A stretch of DNA of 64,000 nucleotides from Allocoprococcus comes (GTDB taxonomy: Bacteria > Bacillota > Clostridia > Lachnospirales > Lachnospiraceae). Below, piece after piece: positions 24,813 through 34,084 of the stretch (positions are counted from its first letter, which is position 1; each line of letters opens with the position of its first letter). The stretch covers positions 27,979 through 91,978 of the forward strand of contig NZ_JAAIMM010000015.1 in the NCBI RefSeq assembly GCF_013300725.1, written 5' to 3'. The notes beneath the pieces are model-generated. The model was not told the DNA's origin, did no database searches, and was given only the letters and a program-made list of their open reading frames with translations. The translations under genes were made by a program, and so were the position numbers.

Positions 24813-24887
24813 CGGGGTATGGCTCAGCTTGGTCAGAGCGCACGGCTGGGGGCCGTGAGGTCGCAGGTTCGAATCCTGTTACCCCGA
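24813..24887 (+). tRNA. tRNA-Pro (anticodon GGG)
   Basis: Acceptor CGGGGTA/TACCCCG, anticodon loop TGGGGGC, T-loop GGTTCGAATCC. CCA is not encoded. The following convergent gene ends only 8 bases away. Confidence 0.96.
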
Positions 24888-24894
24888 TTTATAA

Positions 24895-25479
24895 CTAAAT
24901 TTCTTCAATCTTCCGCTTGGAATCTTTCCTCACTTCATCCCGAAGCCTTTGGATATATTCCGTAAACTTACATTCTTCATTCCCATACGTCATCTGAAGA
25001 TCATACTCCAACGGAATCCATGTCGAGATATCCGCCTCATTATGCTGGATCAGCGCCTCCAGCTTATCCAGTGATTTATAAAGCCTCGCCTCCTGTGTCT
25101 CCATCGCTTCCATCTCTTCAAATAATGTCTTCCATTCTGCACGGACCGGTTCCGGAAGTGTATCCGTCAGCTGCTCCACCTTTTTATTCTCAACCCTTCG
25201 GTCTTTATCCGTCTTTTCAAATGCCGGAATATCTCCGGTGATCGCCTCACCCATGTCATGGATCAGGCACATTTTTATCACCTTATCCATATCCAGCTCC
25301 GGAAATTCATCTCCAACCAGCATTGCCATCAACGCCAGCCGCCAACTGTGCTCTGCCACACTTTCTAACCGACCTGTAGAAGTATACGAGTGTCTGGTAT
25401 TACATTTCAATTGTTCCGCTGTCTTTAAAAAATCTAATAGTTTTCTTATTTCCATGTTCTTCTTCGGTTCCTCCATCAT
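24895..25479 (-). CDS. HD-domain hydrolase, YfbR/5'-deoxynucleotidase-like
   Basis: 194 residues if the first ATG is used. The metal-binding HD motif set is present: SVAEHSWRLALMA (His), CLIHDMGEAITGD (His-Asp) and KSLDKLEALIQHN (Asp). This layout matches the YfbR-type HD_3 proteins that remove phosphate from deoxynucleoside monophosphates; TRHSYTSTGRLES is also typical. Start uncertain: the first two ATGs (25479, 25476) have no ribosome-binding site, while MEIRKLL (25455) has GGAGG 14 bases upstream. Soluble, single gene, convergent with tRNA-Pro. Confidence 0.85.
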   Translation of the reverse strand: MMEEPKKNMEIRKLLDFLKTAEQLKCNTRHSYTSTGRLESVAEHSWRLALMAMLVGDEFPELDMDKVIKMCLIHDMGEAITGDIPAFEKTDKDRRVENKKVEQLTDTLPEPVRAEWKTLFEEMEAMETQEARLYKSLDKLEALIQHNEADISTWIPLEYDLQMTYGNEECKFTEYIQRLRDEVRKDSKRKIEEI

Positions 25480-25557
25480 TTAACTTTAGCAAACTTTTAT
25501 TTCGTTCAAAAAAGCAAAAATTAGCTTTTCCAATTTCCATAAAATAAGACACAAAAT

Positions 25558-25599
25558 CCCCGGGATGCTACCTGCCTCTCTGCAAATAGCATCCCGGGG
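25558..25599 (-). terminator. Strong hairpin after the Rep gene
   Basis: CCCCGGGATGCTA pairs with TAGCATCCCGGGG. On the minus strand it is followed by ATTTTGTGTCTTATTTT, a poor but usable T region. Confidence 0.7.
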
Positions 25600-25663
25600 A
25601 CACATATATCCACTTAACTTGTGTACCATTCAGGTAATAATTCTACTTTTCGCAAAAAATACC

Positions 25664-26896
25664 CTACTCTTTTTTTACTTTCTCGCGCTCTTCTATGTAT
25701 TCCTGATAAAGATCCAGCGTCATCTGCGCTTCTTCCAGCGTCTTTCCTTTGAACTTGGATACTTTTTCGTTCTCATACCACTTTTCTTCGATACATTTTC
25801 TGAGCCATCCAACCAGATTATTGATGTATGCCTGCTCCTGTGACAGCTTAAAAGCTTTCCGGATCACATCCGGCTGGTTATCGGATACCTGAAGCAGCAC
25901 CTTGATCTCCTGGATCGTGATCGGTTCATTTCCAAAAATATCAGCAACTTCTAAAATCAGTTTTTCATTAACCGGAGTTTTCTTTGCAGCCAGTACATTT
26001 GGCGCAATCTCTTCGCCCTCTTCTTCTCCGGATGGCATACGCTGAAGGTCTGAATGATGGATACACTTCGGATTCTTCTTCACAAAGAAACGGATTCCTG
26101 TAACCTTTCCGCCCTTCCCGCTTTTAACCGGTTCATAATCAAAGCAGATCTCGGAATACTCGGATTCTTCCAGCTCTTTTTTCGCAACTTCAAGTACTTT
26201 TCTACGGAAATTACGCCAGTCCTCAAACGGTGCATCCTTAATCTCTGCAAGCGCTTCTTCAAAACGTCCCTGCTCAACAAGACGTTTTACTGCTTTAGAT
26301 GCATTTGCATCAACTACATTCAGTGTAAATTTAAGCTCTGCGATCGTGTATGGATTCTTCGGCGGTCTCGGTACGATCAGCTGGTCACACTGTTCCCTGT
26401 CAAAACGATAATACTGGGTTCTCAGGATTTCGTAAACACGGGTTGTAAACAGGGATTTAAAAGAGCACAATACATCAAGACTCATACGGGTATAGTCTTT
26501 TTTCAGGTTATAGATATGAGGTTTCATCTCTTTAGTAAATCTGGTCGTAAACACACCATCTCTATATTCACATTTATTCACTACATTGAACATGATGAAG
26601 TTCTCTTTTTCGTCGTCCTCGATACTTACTACATGTCCCAATGTCTCTTTGGAAACTTCCTTCAGACGGGAATAGATGGAGTTTCCTGTTATATGAAGGT
26701 AATTCTTAACGTCCTTTGTGGAAACCTTCGCAATCAACTCTCCATCTTCTACATATGCTTTTGCAATTGCAATATTAAGAAGCTTTCTTTCAAATAATGA
26801 TGTACTGGATTTACTTTCGATCAGCACATTGGAACGGGAGACCGTATCCCGGTCCAGCAGTTGTTTCTCTTTTGGTTTTTTCTGTGTTTCCTTCAT
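25664..26896 (-). CDS. Rep_3 (RepB/RepE-type) plasmid replication initiator
   Basis: 410 residues. Initiator of theta replication that binds iterons. Paired winged-helix domains: SNVLIESKSSTSLFERKLLN and ISYSRLKEVSKETLG-type region, YTRMSLDVLCSFKSLFTTRVYEILRTQYY (very typical of Rep_3 proteins), LKFTLNVVDANASKAVKRLV. The C-terminal ~100 residues (DIFGNEPITIQEIKVLLQV onward) look like an extra DNA-binding or DnaD-like region. AAGGGG lies 8 bases before the ATG. Promoter candidate TTAACA-18-TAATAC overlaps an iteron, which suggests autoregulation. It sits in a chromosome-like neighbourhood with no partition or mobilisation genes. Confidence 0.9.
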   Translation of the reverse strand: MKETQKKPKEKQLLDRDTVSRSNVLIESKSSTSLFERKLLNIAIAKAYVEDGELIAKVSTKDVKNYLHITGNSIYSRLKEVSKETLGHVVSIEDDEKENFIMFNVVNKCEYRDGVFTTRFTKEMKPHIYNLKKDYTRMSLDVLCSFKSLFTTRVYEILRTQYYRFDREQCDQLIVPRPPKNPYTIAELKFTLNVVDANASKAVKRLVEQGRFEEALAEIKDAPFEDWRNFRRKVLEVAKKELEESEYSEICFDYEPVKSGKGGKVTGIRFFVKKNPKCIHHSDLQRMPSGEEEGEEIAPNVLAAKKTPVNEKLILEVADIFGNEPITIQEIKVLLQVSDNQPDVIRKAFKLSQEQAYINNLVGWLRKCIEEKWYENEKVSKFKGKTLEEAQMTLDLYQEYIEEREKVKKE

Positions 26897-26932
26897 CGCT
26901 CATACCCCTTAATTGTTTTCTTCTGTATTATT

Positions 26933-27523
26933 GTGTACTTTTGAGGTGTGTTAAAATCCCCTCTACACCCCATATAATCCCTTATTGTGTACCATTCGGG
27001 GTAACCAACCCCTTTATATTGGGGATTTGTGTACCAAAAAGGAACACCCTCCCCTAAAAAGTACCCCATAAAATGGGGTTTCTGTCTTTTTTTACGTTTT
27101 GTGTACGTTTAAGGTGTGTATTGTTCTTTTCGTGTACCATTAAGGTACCTTTTTTGATAAAAAATGTGTACCAAAACGGTACGTCTAGGTTGATTATATA
27201 CAAGAACACCACTCTTGTAAAGCCTTTTTTTAAATTTTTTCGACACTTGTGTACAGAAAAGGTAAAATCGCCAACCCTTCAAGTACACTGCGTAACCCTG
27301 CAAAGTAAACAACAACCCCCATATATGTACACCTCTTTGCCCTCTGAAGTAAACAACCTTCCCCTTTTCCGTACACAAAATATGCCTCGAAATGCCTCAA
27401 CCACGGGCTTTTTCAGCCCTCCTAATATAAACAAAGGAATTTTAATAAGCTGTTGTTATCTTTAATATATATATACATGCAAATTTTTACCCCAAAAGGT
27501 ACACATCTGGCGATTTCGTGTAC
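26933..27523. repeat. Iteron field upstream of the Rep gene
   Basis: GTGTAC occurs at 26933, 26987, 27029, 27101, 27132, 27166, 27249 and 27518, and as GTACAC at 27283, 27327, 27371 and 27499. Many are followed by 4-7 bases and GG(T/G), as in GTGTACCAAAACGGTAC. Further copies lie at 25621, 29112, 29147 and 29524. Chance would give less than one in this length. Confidence 0.85.
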
Positions 27524-27692
27524 TAAAAAGGGGAAAATTAAAATTATCAGGTGGCTTCGCCAATGAAAATATAAACAATCATGGACAATTTCCCGATAAT
27601 TCAGTATAATTCCTCTGTGGATATTCTGGAAAAAGTTATCCACATACTTGTCGAAAAATGGGGATAAGTGTCATTTCGACAAGTTATCCACA
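27440..27692. other. Origin-like region: AT-rich stretch plus four DnaA-box-like sites
   Basis: Perfect DnaA boxes TTATCCACA at 27636-27644 and 27684-27692; near-matches on the other strand TGTGGATAT (27616-27624) and TGGGGATAA (27659-27667). The last two perfect boxes flank an inverted repeat CTTGTCGAAA/TTTCGACAAG (27647-27683). The AT-rich stretch at 27440-27480 (TTTAATATATATATAC) could be the melting region. Confidence 0.75.
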
Positions 27693-27718
27693 ATTTAATA
27701 GAATGAGAGGATTTTTTT

Positions 27719-29086
27719 ATGCAACGAGAAAAGTTTTCTTCAAGACTCGGATTCATCCTCATTTCTGCAGGATGTGCGATCGGTCTTGGTAATGTCTGGC
27801 GTTTTCCTTATATTGTAGGAAAATATGGTGGAGCAGCGTTTGTTCTTATTTACCTTGCATTTTTACTGATCCTTGGACTTCCGATCATGGTAATGGAATT
27901 TTCTGTCGGAAGAGCCAGTAAAGTAAGTGCGGCGCTTTCCTTTGACCGTCTGGAGCCAAAAGGAACGAAATGGCATTGGTATAAGTATGGAGCTATGGCC
28001 GGAAACTATCTGCTGATGATGTTCTACACCACTATTGCAGGCTGGATGGTCCAGTATTTCATCAAGATGATGACTGGTGAATTTGAGGGAAAGGATACTG
28101 CCGCTGTTGTAGGTGTGTTTTACGATATGCTTGCAAAACCTGGAACAATGACTTTCTTTATGATCATTGTTGTTGTTGGATGTTTTGCGATTTGTGGAAT
28201 GGGGCTTCAAAATGGAGTGGAAAAGATCACGAAGGTTATGATGCTGCTTCTGCTTGCACTGATGGTGATTCTTGCAGCACGTTCTGTAACGCTTGATGGG
28301 GCTTCTGAGGGGCTTAGCTTCTACCTGGCACCGGATTTCCACAAAGTCGTGGAATATGGCTTATTTGACACGATTTTTGCCGCTATGGGGCAGGCTTTCT
28401 TCACATTAAGCCTTGGAATCGGCGCAATTGCTATTTTCGGAAGCTATATCGACAAATCCCGCAGTCTTACAGGAGAAGCAGTCCTGGTAACACTTCTGGA
28501 TACATTTGTTGCTTTGATCGCAGGTCTGATCATTTTCCCGTCATGCTTCGCATATGGGGTGGATCCGGGAGAAGGCCCGAGCCTGATCTTTATCACACTT
28601 CCGAATGTATTTAATTCCATGGCAGGCGGAAGAATCTGGGGAGCCTTATTCTTCTTATTTATGATTTTTGCTGCGGCATCAACCGTAATCGCCGTTTTTG
28701 AGAACATTTTATCCTTTGCCATTGATTTGACCGGATGCAGCCGGAAAAAGGCTGTAATCGTCAATATCGTGGTTGTAGCGGTACTTTCCATGCCTTGTGT
28801 TCTCGGATTTAATGTATGGAGTGGATTTATGCCGTTCGGAAAAGGTTCCGGAGTACTGGATCTGGAGGATTTCCTGGTAAGTAACAACCTGCTTCCACTT
28901 GGAAGTCTGGTCTATCTTCTGTTCTGTACAAGCCGTTATGGATGGGGATGGAAGAACTTCATGAAAGAAGCGGATACCGGAGAAGGAGTGAAATTCCCGA
29001 AATGGGCGAAATTTTATGTAAGCTATATCCTGCCACTGATTGTATTATTTATCTTTGTACAGGGATATATCAGTAAATTTATGTAA
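27719..29086 (+). CDS. Sodium-dependent transporter, NSS/SNF family
   Basis: 455 residues, 11-12 membrane segments. Takes up an amino acid or related amine with sodium. The LeuT-type first helix motif is SAGCAIGLGNVWRFPYIVGKYGGAAF, with the unwound region GLGNVWRFP. Later landmarks are QAFFTLSLGIGAIAIFGSY (TM6, substrate and Na site) and FFLFMIFAAASTVIAVFE (TM8). Bacterial length; substrate not predictable. GAGAGGA lies before the ATG. It begins only 27 bases after the last DnaA box and is followed by a terminator containing iteron sequence. Confidence 0.93.
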   Translation: MQREKFSSRLGFILISAGCAIGLGNVWRFPYIVGKYGGAAFVLIYLAFLLILGLPIMVMEFSVGRASKVSAALSFDRLEPKGTKWHWYKYGAMAGNYLLMMFYTTIAGWMVQYFIKMMTGEFEGKDTAAVVGVFYDMLAKPGTMTFFMIIVVVGCFAICGMGLQNGVEKITKVMMLLLLALMVILAARSVTLDGASEGLSFYLAPDFHKVVEYGLFDTIFAAMGQAFFTLSLGIGAIAIFGSYIDKSRSLTGEAVLVTLLDTFVALIAGLIIFPSCFAYGVDPGEGPSLIFITLPNVFNSMAGGRIWGALFFLFMIFAAASTVIAVFENILSFAIDLTGCSRKKAVIVNIVVVAVLSMPCVLGFNVWSGFMPFGKGSGVLDLEDFLVSNNLLPLGSLVYLLFCTSRYGWGWKNFMKEADTGEGVKFPKWAKFYVSYILPLIVLFIFVQGYISKFM

Positions 29087-29116
29087 GATAAGAAAAAAGC
29101 CACCCTAAAAGGTACA

Positions 29117-29164
29117 CAAAAAGATCATGTGTTCGAATTTCGGACGGTACACATGATCTTTTTA
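29117..29164. terminator. Terminator of the NSS transporter gene
   Basis: AAAAAGATCATGTG pairs with CACATGATCTTTTT; the loop contains GGTAC and forms part of an iteron-like GTACAC (29147). Confidence 0.88.
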
Positions 29165-29239
29165 TATGTGCCAAGGCACATTCTTTTTCAGCAAAAAAAT
29201 ATATTTTTTAAAAAATTTTAAAATTTATGAAAAAAAAGC

Positions 29240-29268
29240 TTGCATTTTTTATGGCTGTCTTATATAAT
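29240..29268 (+). promoter_or_regulatory. Promoter of tRNA-Lys
   Basis: TTGCAT, 17-base spacer, TATAAT. Confidence 0.8.
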
Positions 29269-29301
29269 AAATCTTGCGTTACGGAAAACCGAATAATGCA
29301 T

Positions 29302-29374
29302 GCGCTTTTAGCTCAGTTGGTAGAGCAGTAGACTCTTAATCTATTTGTCCAGGGTTCGAATCCCTGAAGGCGCA
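29302..29374 (+). tRNA. tRNA-Lys (anticodon CTT)
   Basis: Acceptor GCGCTTT/AAGGCGC, anticodon loop CTCTTAA, T-loop GGTTCGAATCC. 73 nt with discriminator A; CCA is not encoded. Confidence 0.95.
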
Positions 29375-29378
29375 GTAT

Positions 29379-29426
29379 CAGCACTGTTTTTGATGGATCA
29401 GCATCGGGGACGGTGCTCTTTTTTGG
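29379..29426 (+). terminator. Terminator of tRNA-Lys
   Basis: AGCAC...GTGCT with an inner GATG/CATC stem, followed by CTTTTTT. Confidence 0.75.
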
Positions 29427-29533
29427 ATTTGTTTCTACAGACGGATGCATGTGTAAAAGTAATCGTTTATTTCATTTGTGGAAAGCTACTGGATCTGTGG
29501 AAAAATAAAGAAAAATTTATTTCGTGTACTAAA

Positions 29534-29556
29534 AAGGGGACTGTTTCAGTCCCCTT
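29534..29556 (-). terminator. Terminator of the mecA-like gene
   Basis: AAGGGGACTG/CAGTCCCCTT with a TTT loop; on the minus strand it runs into TTTTTAGTACACG. The T tract overlaps an iteron-like GTGTACTAAAAAGG. Confidence 0.88.
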
Positions 29557-29559
29557 CTA

Positions 29560-30174
29560 CTACATCTTGCATAAAATATCGATCGCATCCTTGTTCAGGA
29601 GGCATTTTTCGTGTTCATTCAGATAAGCTTCAGAAATTGCATCTTTTTCGACCATGCCACCGAATTCACCGGCGGATACGATGCGCTGAGCCTTTTTATT
29701 GCCGTCTTCCGTATTTGGGAAGTCTACCATCAGATAGTAGACACCGTCATCTTTATACAGACGGCTTTCTGATGCCTGGCCGCATCCGAGGATCTTGCAG
29801 AAGTCGATTGCATTATCCAGACTTGGAAAGAGAATCTGCCAGCGAATGGTCTCTTTCTCACTGCTGTCAGGCTCGATCAGCATACCGGAAGTTTCAGAAC
29901 CATCTTTTTGGACGGATTCCGGAGAATTCTCAGTCTGGCAGGAGATCGACAGCATCAGGCTCCGGTCAGGAAGAAATGCACCGTAAAATCCCTGGATTCC
30001 ATTGTCGGTGTTAAGTCCGAGAACTTCTTTCCCTTTGTTGAGAAGAAGATTCAAAAATTCTTCGGTACGCTCTCTGTCCTGTGTCAGATCTTCCAGTGAG
30101 TAGCCAAGTGCGGCAATCTCTGCTTCTGTGATAAGGCAGTTCATTCTGGTGTCGGATACTTTCCAAAAAGTCAT
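29560..30174 (-). CDS. MecA/NegB-like adaptor protein
   Basis: 204 residues. MecA adaptors bring substrates such as ComK to the ClpC/ClpP protease. The N-terminal motif KVSDTRMNCLITEAEIAALGY and the following LTQDRERTEEFLNLLL match the MecA N-domain. The C-terminal part (FPSLDNAIDFCKILGCGQASESRLYKDDG and FGGMVEK) matches the domain that binds the Clp chaperone, including the LYK.DG.YYL strand. A short variable linker lies between. Start supported by GGGGGGTGAG. It has its own strong promoter and terminator, so it is separate from the V-ATPase operon upstream. Confidence 0.85.
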   Translation of the reverse strand: MTFWKVSDTRMNCLITEAEIAALGYSLEDLTQDRERTEEFLNLLLNKGKEVLGLNTDNGIQGFYGAFLPDRSLMLSISCQTENSPESVQKDGSETSGMLIEPDSSEKETIRWQILFPSLDNAIDFCKILGCGQASESRLYKDDGVYYLMVDFPNTEDGNKKAQRIVSAGEFGGMVEKDAISEAYLNEHEKCLLNKDAIDILCKM

Positions 30175-30231
30175 ATGCTCACCCCCCGATTTGTAAAAGT
30201 CATTACTTTCGTGATTCTGTTTGTTCTATAA

Positions 30232-30260
30232 GTTATATAACAAAATGGGTGTATTGTCAA
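30232..30260 (-). promoter_or_regulatory. Promoter of the mecA-like gene
   Basis: TTGACA, 17-base spacer, TATAAC on the minus strand. Confidence 0.8.
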
Positions 30261-30295
30261 TATATTTTCTATATTTTATGATTTTTTCAGAAATA

Positions 30296-30913
30296 TTATT
30301 TGTTTTTCATTCGTTTGATCACTTTCAGTCGGGTAAATTCTTCCCGTTCCTTCTCTTCCAGTGCATTTGTAATCGTATATACGAGATTGTCATACATCGG
30401 AATTGTAATATTTTTCAGGGCATTTGCCCTTTTCTGTGTCTTTTTGATACTTGAAGCCAGTCTGTATGCTGCATTTTCTACCTCAGAAAGCTTGAGTGTC
30501 AGCTCCTTTACACGGCAGAATGCATCACGGGCAATATCGATGGATTCTCTGGAAGTACTGAATGCATAGGTTGGTCTGGTATTTTCTTTTTCGTACTTCA
30601 CTTTCGGGATTTCTGTTCCCATAATGCTTCGCGTCTGGATGCGGATAGAATCCTCGATCGGAACTGTATAGGCAAGTTCTTCTACTGTACTGATCCCGTG
30701 CTCGATATTCGCCCTCTGAAGGCACTGATAGGCATAGGTGAAGGTTTTATCGATTTCTTCCTGAATATCCTTTGCTTCGTCGATTAAGCCCATCAGCTCG
30801 CGGATCAGAATGTTCCGCTTCTTGTCCATCAGCTCATATCCCTGTCTGGCAAGTGTCAGTGAATTTTTCGCAAGTATCAGATTTCCCTTGGTGGGAAATG
30901 AACGTGGATCCAT
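30296..30913 (-). CDS. ntpD: V-type ATP synthase subunit D
   Basis: 205 residues. Central-stalk subunit that turns inside the A3B3 head. Typical start PTKGNLILAKNSLTLARQGYELMDKKRNIL and a long coiled coil; the C-terminal coil has NALEEKEREEFTRLKVIKRM. AGGAGGGG before the ATG. Last gene of the operon, 12 bases after subunit B. Confidence 0.95.
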   Translation of the reverse strand: MDPRSFPTKGNLILAKNSLTLARQGYELMDKKRNILIRELMGLIDEAKDIQEEIDKTFTYAYQCLQRANIEHGISTVEELAYTVPIEDSIRIQTRSIMGTEIPKVKYEKENTRPTYAFSTSRESIDIARDAFCRVKELTLKLSEVENAAYRLASSIKKTQKRANALKNITIPMYDNLVYTITNALEEKEREEFTRLKVIKRMKNK

Positions 30914-30925
30914 AGACTCCCCTCC

Positions 30926-32299
30926 TTAGCCTTTGTAGTATACGTCAAGAATCTTGGTATCGACACGGTCAAGCTCTTCTTTTGGAAGGATTCTAAGCAG
31001 TTCCCAGCCAAGATCCAGGGTTTCTTCGATGGTACGGTTTTCGTTCGGTCCCTGGCCGATATAACGCTCCTCGAATGCCTTTCCGAATTCCAGGTATTTC
31101 TTGTCAATTGGAGAAAGTTCGTCTTCTCCGATAACGGAAGCAAGATTCCGGGCCTCTCCTACTTTAGCATATGCAGAGAAAAGCTGGTTTGCCAAATCCT
31201 GGTGGTCTTCCCTGGTATAGCCTTTTCCGATACCGTCTTTCATCAGACGGGACAGGGACGGAAGAACGCTGATCGGCGGGTAGATCGCCTGTCCGTGAAG
31301 ATTCCGGTCAAGTACGATCTGTCCTTCGGTGATATAACCGGTCAGGTCAGGGATCGGATGGGTAATGTCATCATTTGGCATGGTCAGGATCGGGAGCTGT
31401 GTGACAGAACCATTTACTCCTTCTACGATTCCTGCACGCTCATATAAGGTGGCAAGTTCACTGTACAGATATCCCGGATATCCTTTACGGCTTGGGATTT
31501 CTCCTTTGGAAGAAGAAACCTCACGCATGGCTTCGGCAAAGGAAGTCATATCGGTAAGAATGACCAGAATGTGCATATTTTTCTCAAATGCAAGGTATTC
31601 AGCGGCGGTCAGCGCAACCTTCGGGGTGATCAGACGTTCTACGACCGGATCGTTGGCAAGGTTCAGGAACATTGCCACATGGTTTGCAACACCGCTCTCC
31701 TCGAAGGTTCTGCGGAAGAAATCAGCTACGTCATGCTTGACACCCATTGCGGCGAATACGATGGCGAAATCTTCATTGGTGCCGCCGCCCAGGGAAGCCT
31801 GCTTTACGATCTGTGCGGCAAGCTGGTCGTGCGGAAGACCGTTGCCGGAAAAGATCGGCAGCTTCTGTCCGCGGATCAGTGTGGTCAGTCCGTCAATCGC
31901 AGAAATTCCGGTACGGATATAGTTACGAGGGTATTCACGTCTGACCGGATTTAACGGAAGTCCGTTGACATCCCGCACCTCTTCAATCGTGATCGGTCCA
32001 AGGTCGTCAATCGGTTCTCCGATTCCGTTAAAGGTTCTTCCAAGCATTTCTTCGGACAGACCGATCTCCATCGGATGTCCGGTAAGTCTGGTGTGGGTAT
32101 TGTTAAGGGACATATTTTCTGTGCCTTCAAATACCTGGATGATTGCTTTGTCTTCGTAGACCTCCACAATACGTCCCATTTTGTGTTCTTTGCCGTTTAC
32201 GACAAAATCTACGATCTCATCATAAAAAGCGTCCTGAACGCCTTCCAGCGCGATCAGAGGGCCGTTAATGCTGCTGAGGCCTAAATATTCAATTGCCAT
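30926..32299 (-). CDS. ntpB: V-type ATP synthase subunit B
   Basis: 457 residues. Non-catalytic nucleotide-binding subunit of the head. It starts [20 protein letters not shown] and contains [19 protein letters not shown] (a P-loop position without the GKT of catalytic subunits), [13 protein letters not shown] and [20 protein letters not shown], all typical of subunit B. AGGAGGG is 8 bases before the ATG. Lies 15 bases after subunit A. Confidence 0.96.
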   Translation of the reverse strand: MAIEYLGLSSINGPLIALEGVQDAFYDEIVDFVVNGKEHKMGRIVEVYEDKAIIQVFEGTENMSLNNTHTRLTGHPMEIGLSEEMLGRTFNGIGEPIDDLGPITIEEVRDVNGLPLNPVRREYPRNYIRTGISAIDGLTTLIRGQKLPIFSGNGLPHDQLAAQIVKQASLGGGTNEDFAIVFAAMGVKHDVADFFRRTFEESGVANHVAMFLNLANDPVVERLITPKVALTAAEYLAFEKNMHILVILTDMTSFAEAMREVSSSKGEIPSRKGYPGYLYSELATLYERAGIVEGVNGSVTQLPILTMPNDDITHPIPDLTGYITEGQIVLDRNLHGQAIYPPISVLPSLSRLMKDGIGKGYTREDHQDLANQLFSAYAKVGEARNLASVIGEDELSPIDKKYLEFGKAFEERYIGQGPNENRTIEETLDLGWELLRILPKEELDRVDTKILDVYYKG

Positions 32300-32314
32300 T
32301 TTTATTTTCCCTCC

Positions 32315-34084
32315 TTACGCGTTCTTTTCCATGATACGGTCATGGAAAGCATCAATGTCTGCCATGTACTGGTCAAGGAGCTGGAGATTGTCATTCGGGA
32401 CATCATATTTGATCGAAATGACACGTTCAAAAATATTTTCCTCTTTGAGGACAGACATTGGCATATTCATGGCTACCAGTTCGCGGCAGCGTTTGTATAA
32501 ATATAAAATGATCTCCATCATTTTGTACTGCTTCTGCAGAGAGACACAGGTATCATCCTTGTGGAATGCATTCTGCTGTAAAAATCCGAGACGGATGACT
32601 CTTGCGATTTCCAGAACCAGCTTCTGATCGTCCGGAAGTACATCACTTCCGATCAGCTTTACGATTTCCATCAGGCTGCTCTCCTGATTCAGAAGTGCCA
32701 TGATGCGGTTGCGGTAGTCAACGAATTTCGGTGATACATTGTCGTGGTACCAGGCTGCGAGGTCGGTCAGATATTCACTGTAGCTGGTCAGCCAGTGGAT
32801 CGCCGGGAAATGTCTTGCGTAGGCAAGGCTCTTATCAAGTCCCCAGAAGCAGCGGACGAAACGTTTGGTGTTCTGTGTGACCGGCTCGGAGAAATCGCCT
32901 CCCTGCGGTGATACGGCGCCGATAATGGTCACGGATCCGTCACTGCCATTTAAGTTATGCATCATGCCTGCGCGCTCGTAAAAAGCAGACAGACGGCTGG
33001 CGAGGTAAGCCGGGAAACCTTCTTCTGCCGGCATCTCTTCCAGACGGCCGGAAAGCTCACGTAAGGCTTCAGCCCAGCGGGAAGTAGAGTCAGCCATGAT
33101 CGCTACGTCATAACCCATGTCACGGTAATATTCAGCCAGTGTAAGTCCGGTGTAAATACTTGCTTCACGGGCAGCTACAGGCATGTTGGAGGTATTGGCA
33201 ATCAGAGTGGTTCTGTCCATCAGAGGATTGCCGCTCTTTGGATCCACAAGCTCTGAAAACTCCTCCAGCACCTGTGTCATTTCATTTCCACGCTCGCCAC
33301 AGCCGATGTAGATGATGATATCGGCGTCAGACCATTTGGCGATCTGGTGCTGAGTCATGGTTTTTCCGGTACCGAATCCGCCTGGGATTGCTGCAGTTCC
33401 GCCCTTTGCGATCGGGAACATGGTATCCAGGATACGCTGTCCGGTGATCAGAGGGACACTTGCCGGGAAACGGTAGCTTGTCGGGCGCGCCTTACGGATC
33501 GGCCAGTGCTGTATCATGTTGAGCTGTTTTTCTGTTCCATCGGAAAGCCGCAGAGTGACAAGTGTATCTTCGATCCGGTATTCGCCGTCCGATGCACAGC
33601 AGATTACTTCACCTTCCACATCCGGCGGAACCATGCATTTGTGTACGATCGCACTGGTCTCCGGAACCTCCGCTATAATATCTCCGCCGTGAAGGTAATC
33701 TCCTTTGGCCACGGTGATGTGGGTATTCCATAATTTGTCGCGGTCAAGCGAATCAACGCTGACACCACGGGTGATAAATGCACCGCCGCCCACATTTGCG
33801 ATCTGCTCAAGCGGGCGTTCGATTCCGTCAAAAATATTGTTCAGGATTCCAGGTGCCAGAGTTACAGATACCGGGCTTCCAGAAGCCTCTACGATCTCTC
33901 CCGGTTTCAGCCCGGAAGTCTCTTCATAGACCTGAACAGTCGTGATGTCTTTGTCTAGGGAAATGACTTCGCCAACCAACTTTTCCTTTCCCACATAGAC
34001 CATTTCCGACATCATGAATCCGGTGTCACCCTTCAGATAGATGACCGGACCGTTTATTCCATAAATAGTTGCTGTCTTATTCAA
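32315..34084 (-). CDS. ntpA: V-type ATP synthase subunit A (catalytic)
   Basis: 589 residues. The catalytic subunit. Walker A is [19 protein letters not shown]; next come [18 protein letters not shown] with the catalytic Glu, and [23 protein letters not shown]. The start is taken as TTG at 34084 because AGGAGGTG lies 6 bases upstream and the protein then begins [14 protein letters not shown] as relatives do. An in-frame ATG seven codons earlier (34105) would place that ribosome-binding site inside the gene. With the TTG start the gene overlaps the end of ntpE by 8 bases. Confidence 0.93.
   Translation of the reverse strand: MNKTATIYGINGPVIYLKGDTGFMMSEMVYVGKEKLVGEVISLDKDITTVQVYEETSGLKPGEIVEASGSPVSVTLAPGILNNIFDGIERPLEQIANVGGGAFITRGVSVDSLDRDKLWNTHITVAKGDYLHGGDIIAEVPETSAIVHKCMVPPDVEGEVICCASDGEYRIEDTLVTLRLSDGTEKQLNMIQHWPIRKARPTSYRFPASVPLITGQRILDTMFPIAKGGTAAIPGGFGTGKTMTQHQIAKWSDADIIIYIGCGERGNEMTQVLEEFSELVDPKSGNPLMDRTTLIANTSNMPVAAREASIYTGLTLAEYYRDMGYDVAIMADSTSRWAEALRELSGRLEEMPAEEGFPAYLASRLSAFYERAGMMHNLNGSDGSVTIIGAVSPQGGDFSEPVTQNTKRFVRCFWGLDKSLAYARHFPAIHWLTSYSEYLTDLAAWYHDNVSPKFVDYRNRIMALLNQESSLMEIVKLIGSDVLPDDQKLVLEIARVIRLGFLQQNAFHKDDTCVSLQKQYKMMEIILYLYKRCRELVAMNMPMSVLKEENIFERVISIKYDVPNDNLQLLDQYMADIDAFHDRIMEKNA

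Noticed and set aside
24813..25479. tRNA-Pro as an integration site
   Set aside because: The tRNA is followed at once by a convergent housekeeping-type gene; no integrase and no repeat of the tRNA end were found.
27440..27692. Main chromosomal oriC
   Set aside because: DnaA boxes and AT-rich DNA are present, but dnaA, dnaN, rpmH and gyr genes are absent; the Rep_3 gene and iterons make a plasmid-type origin more likely.
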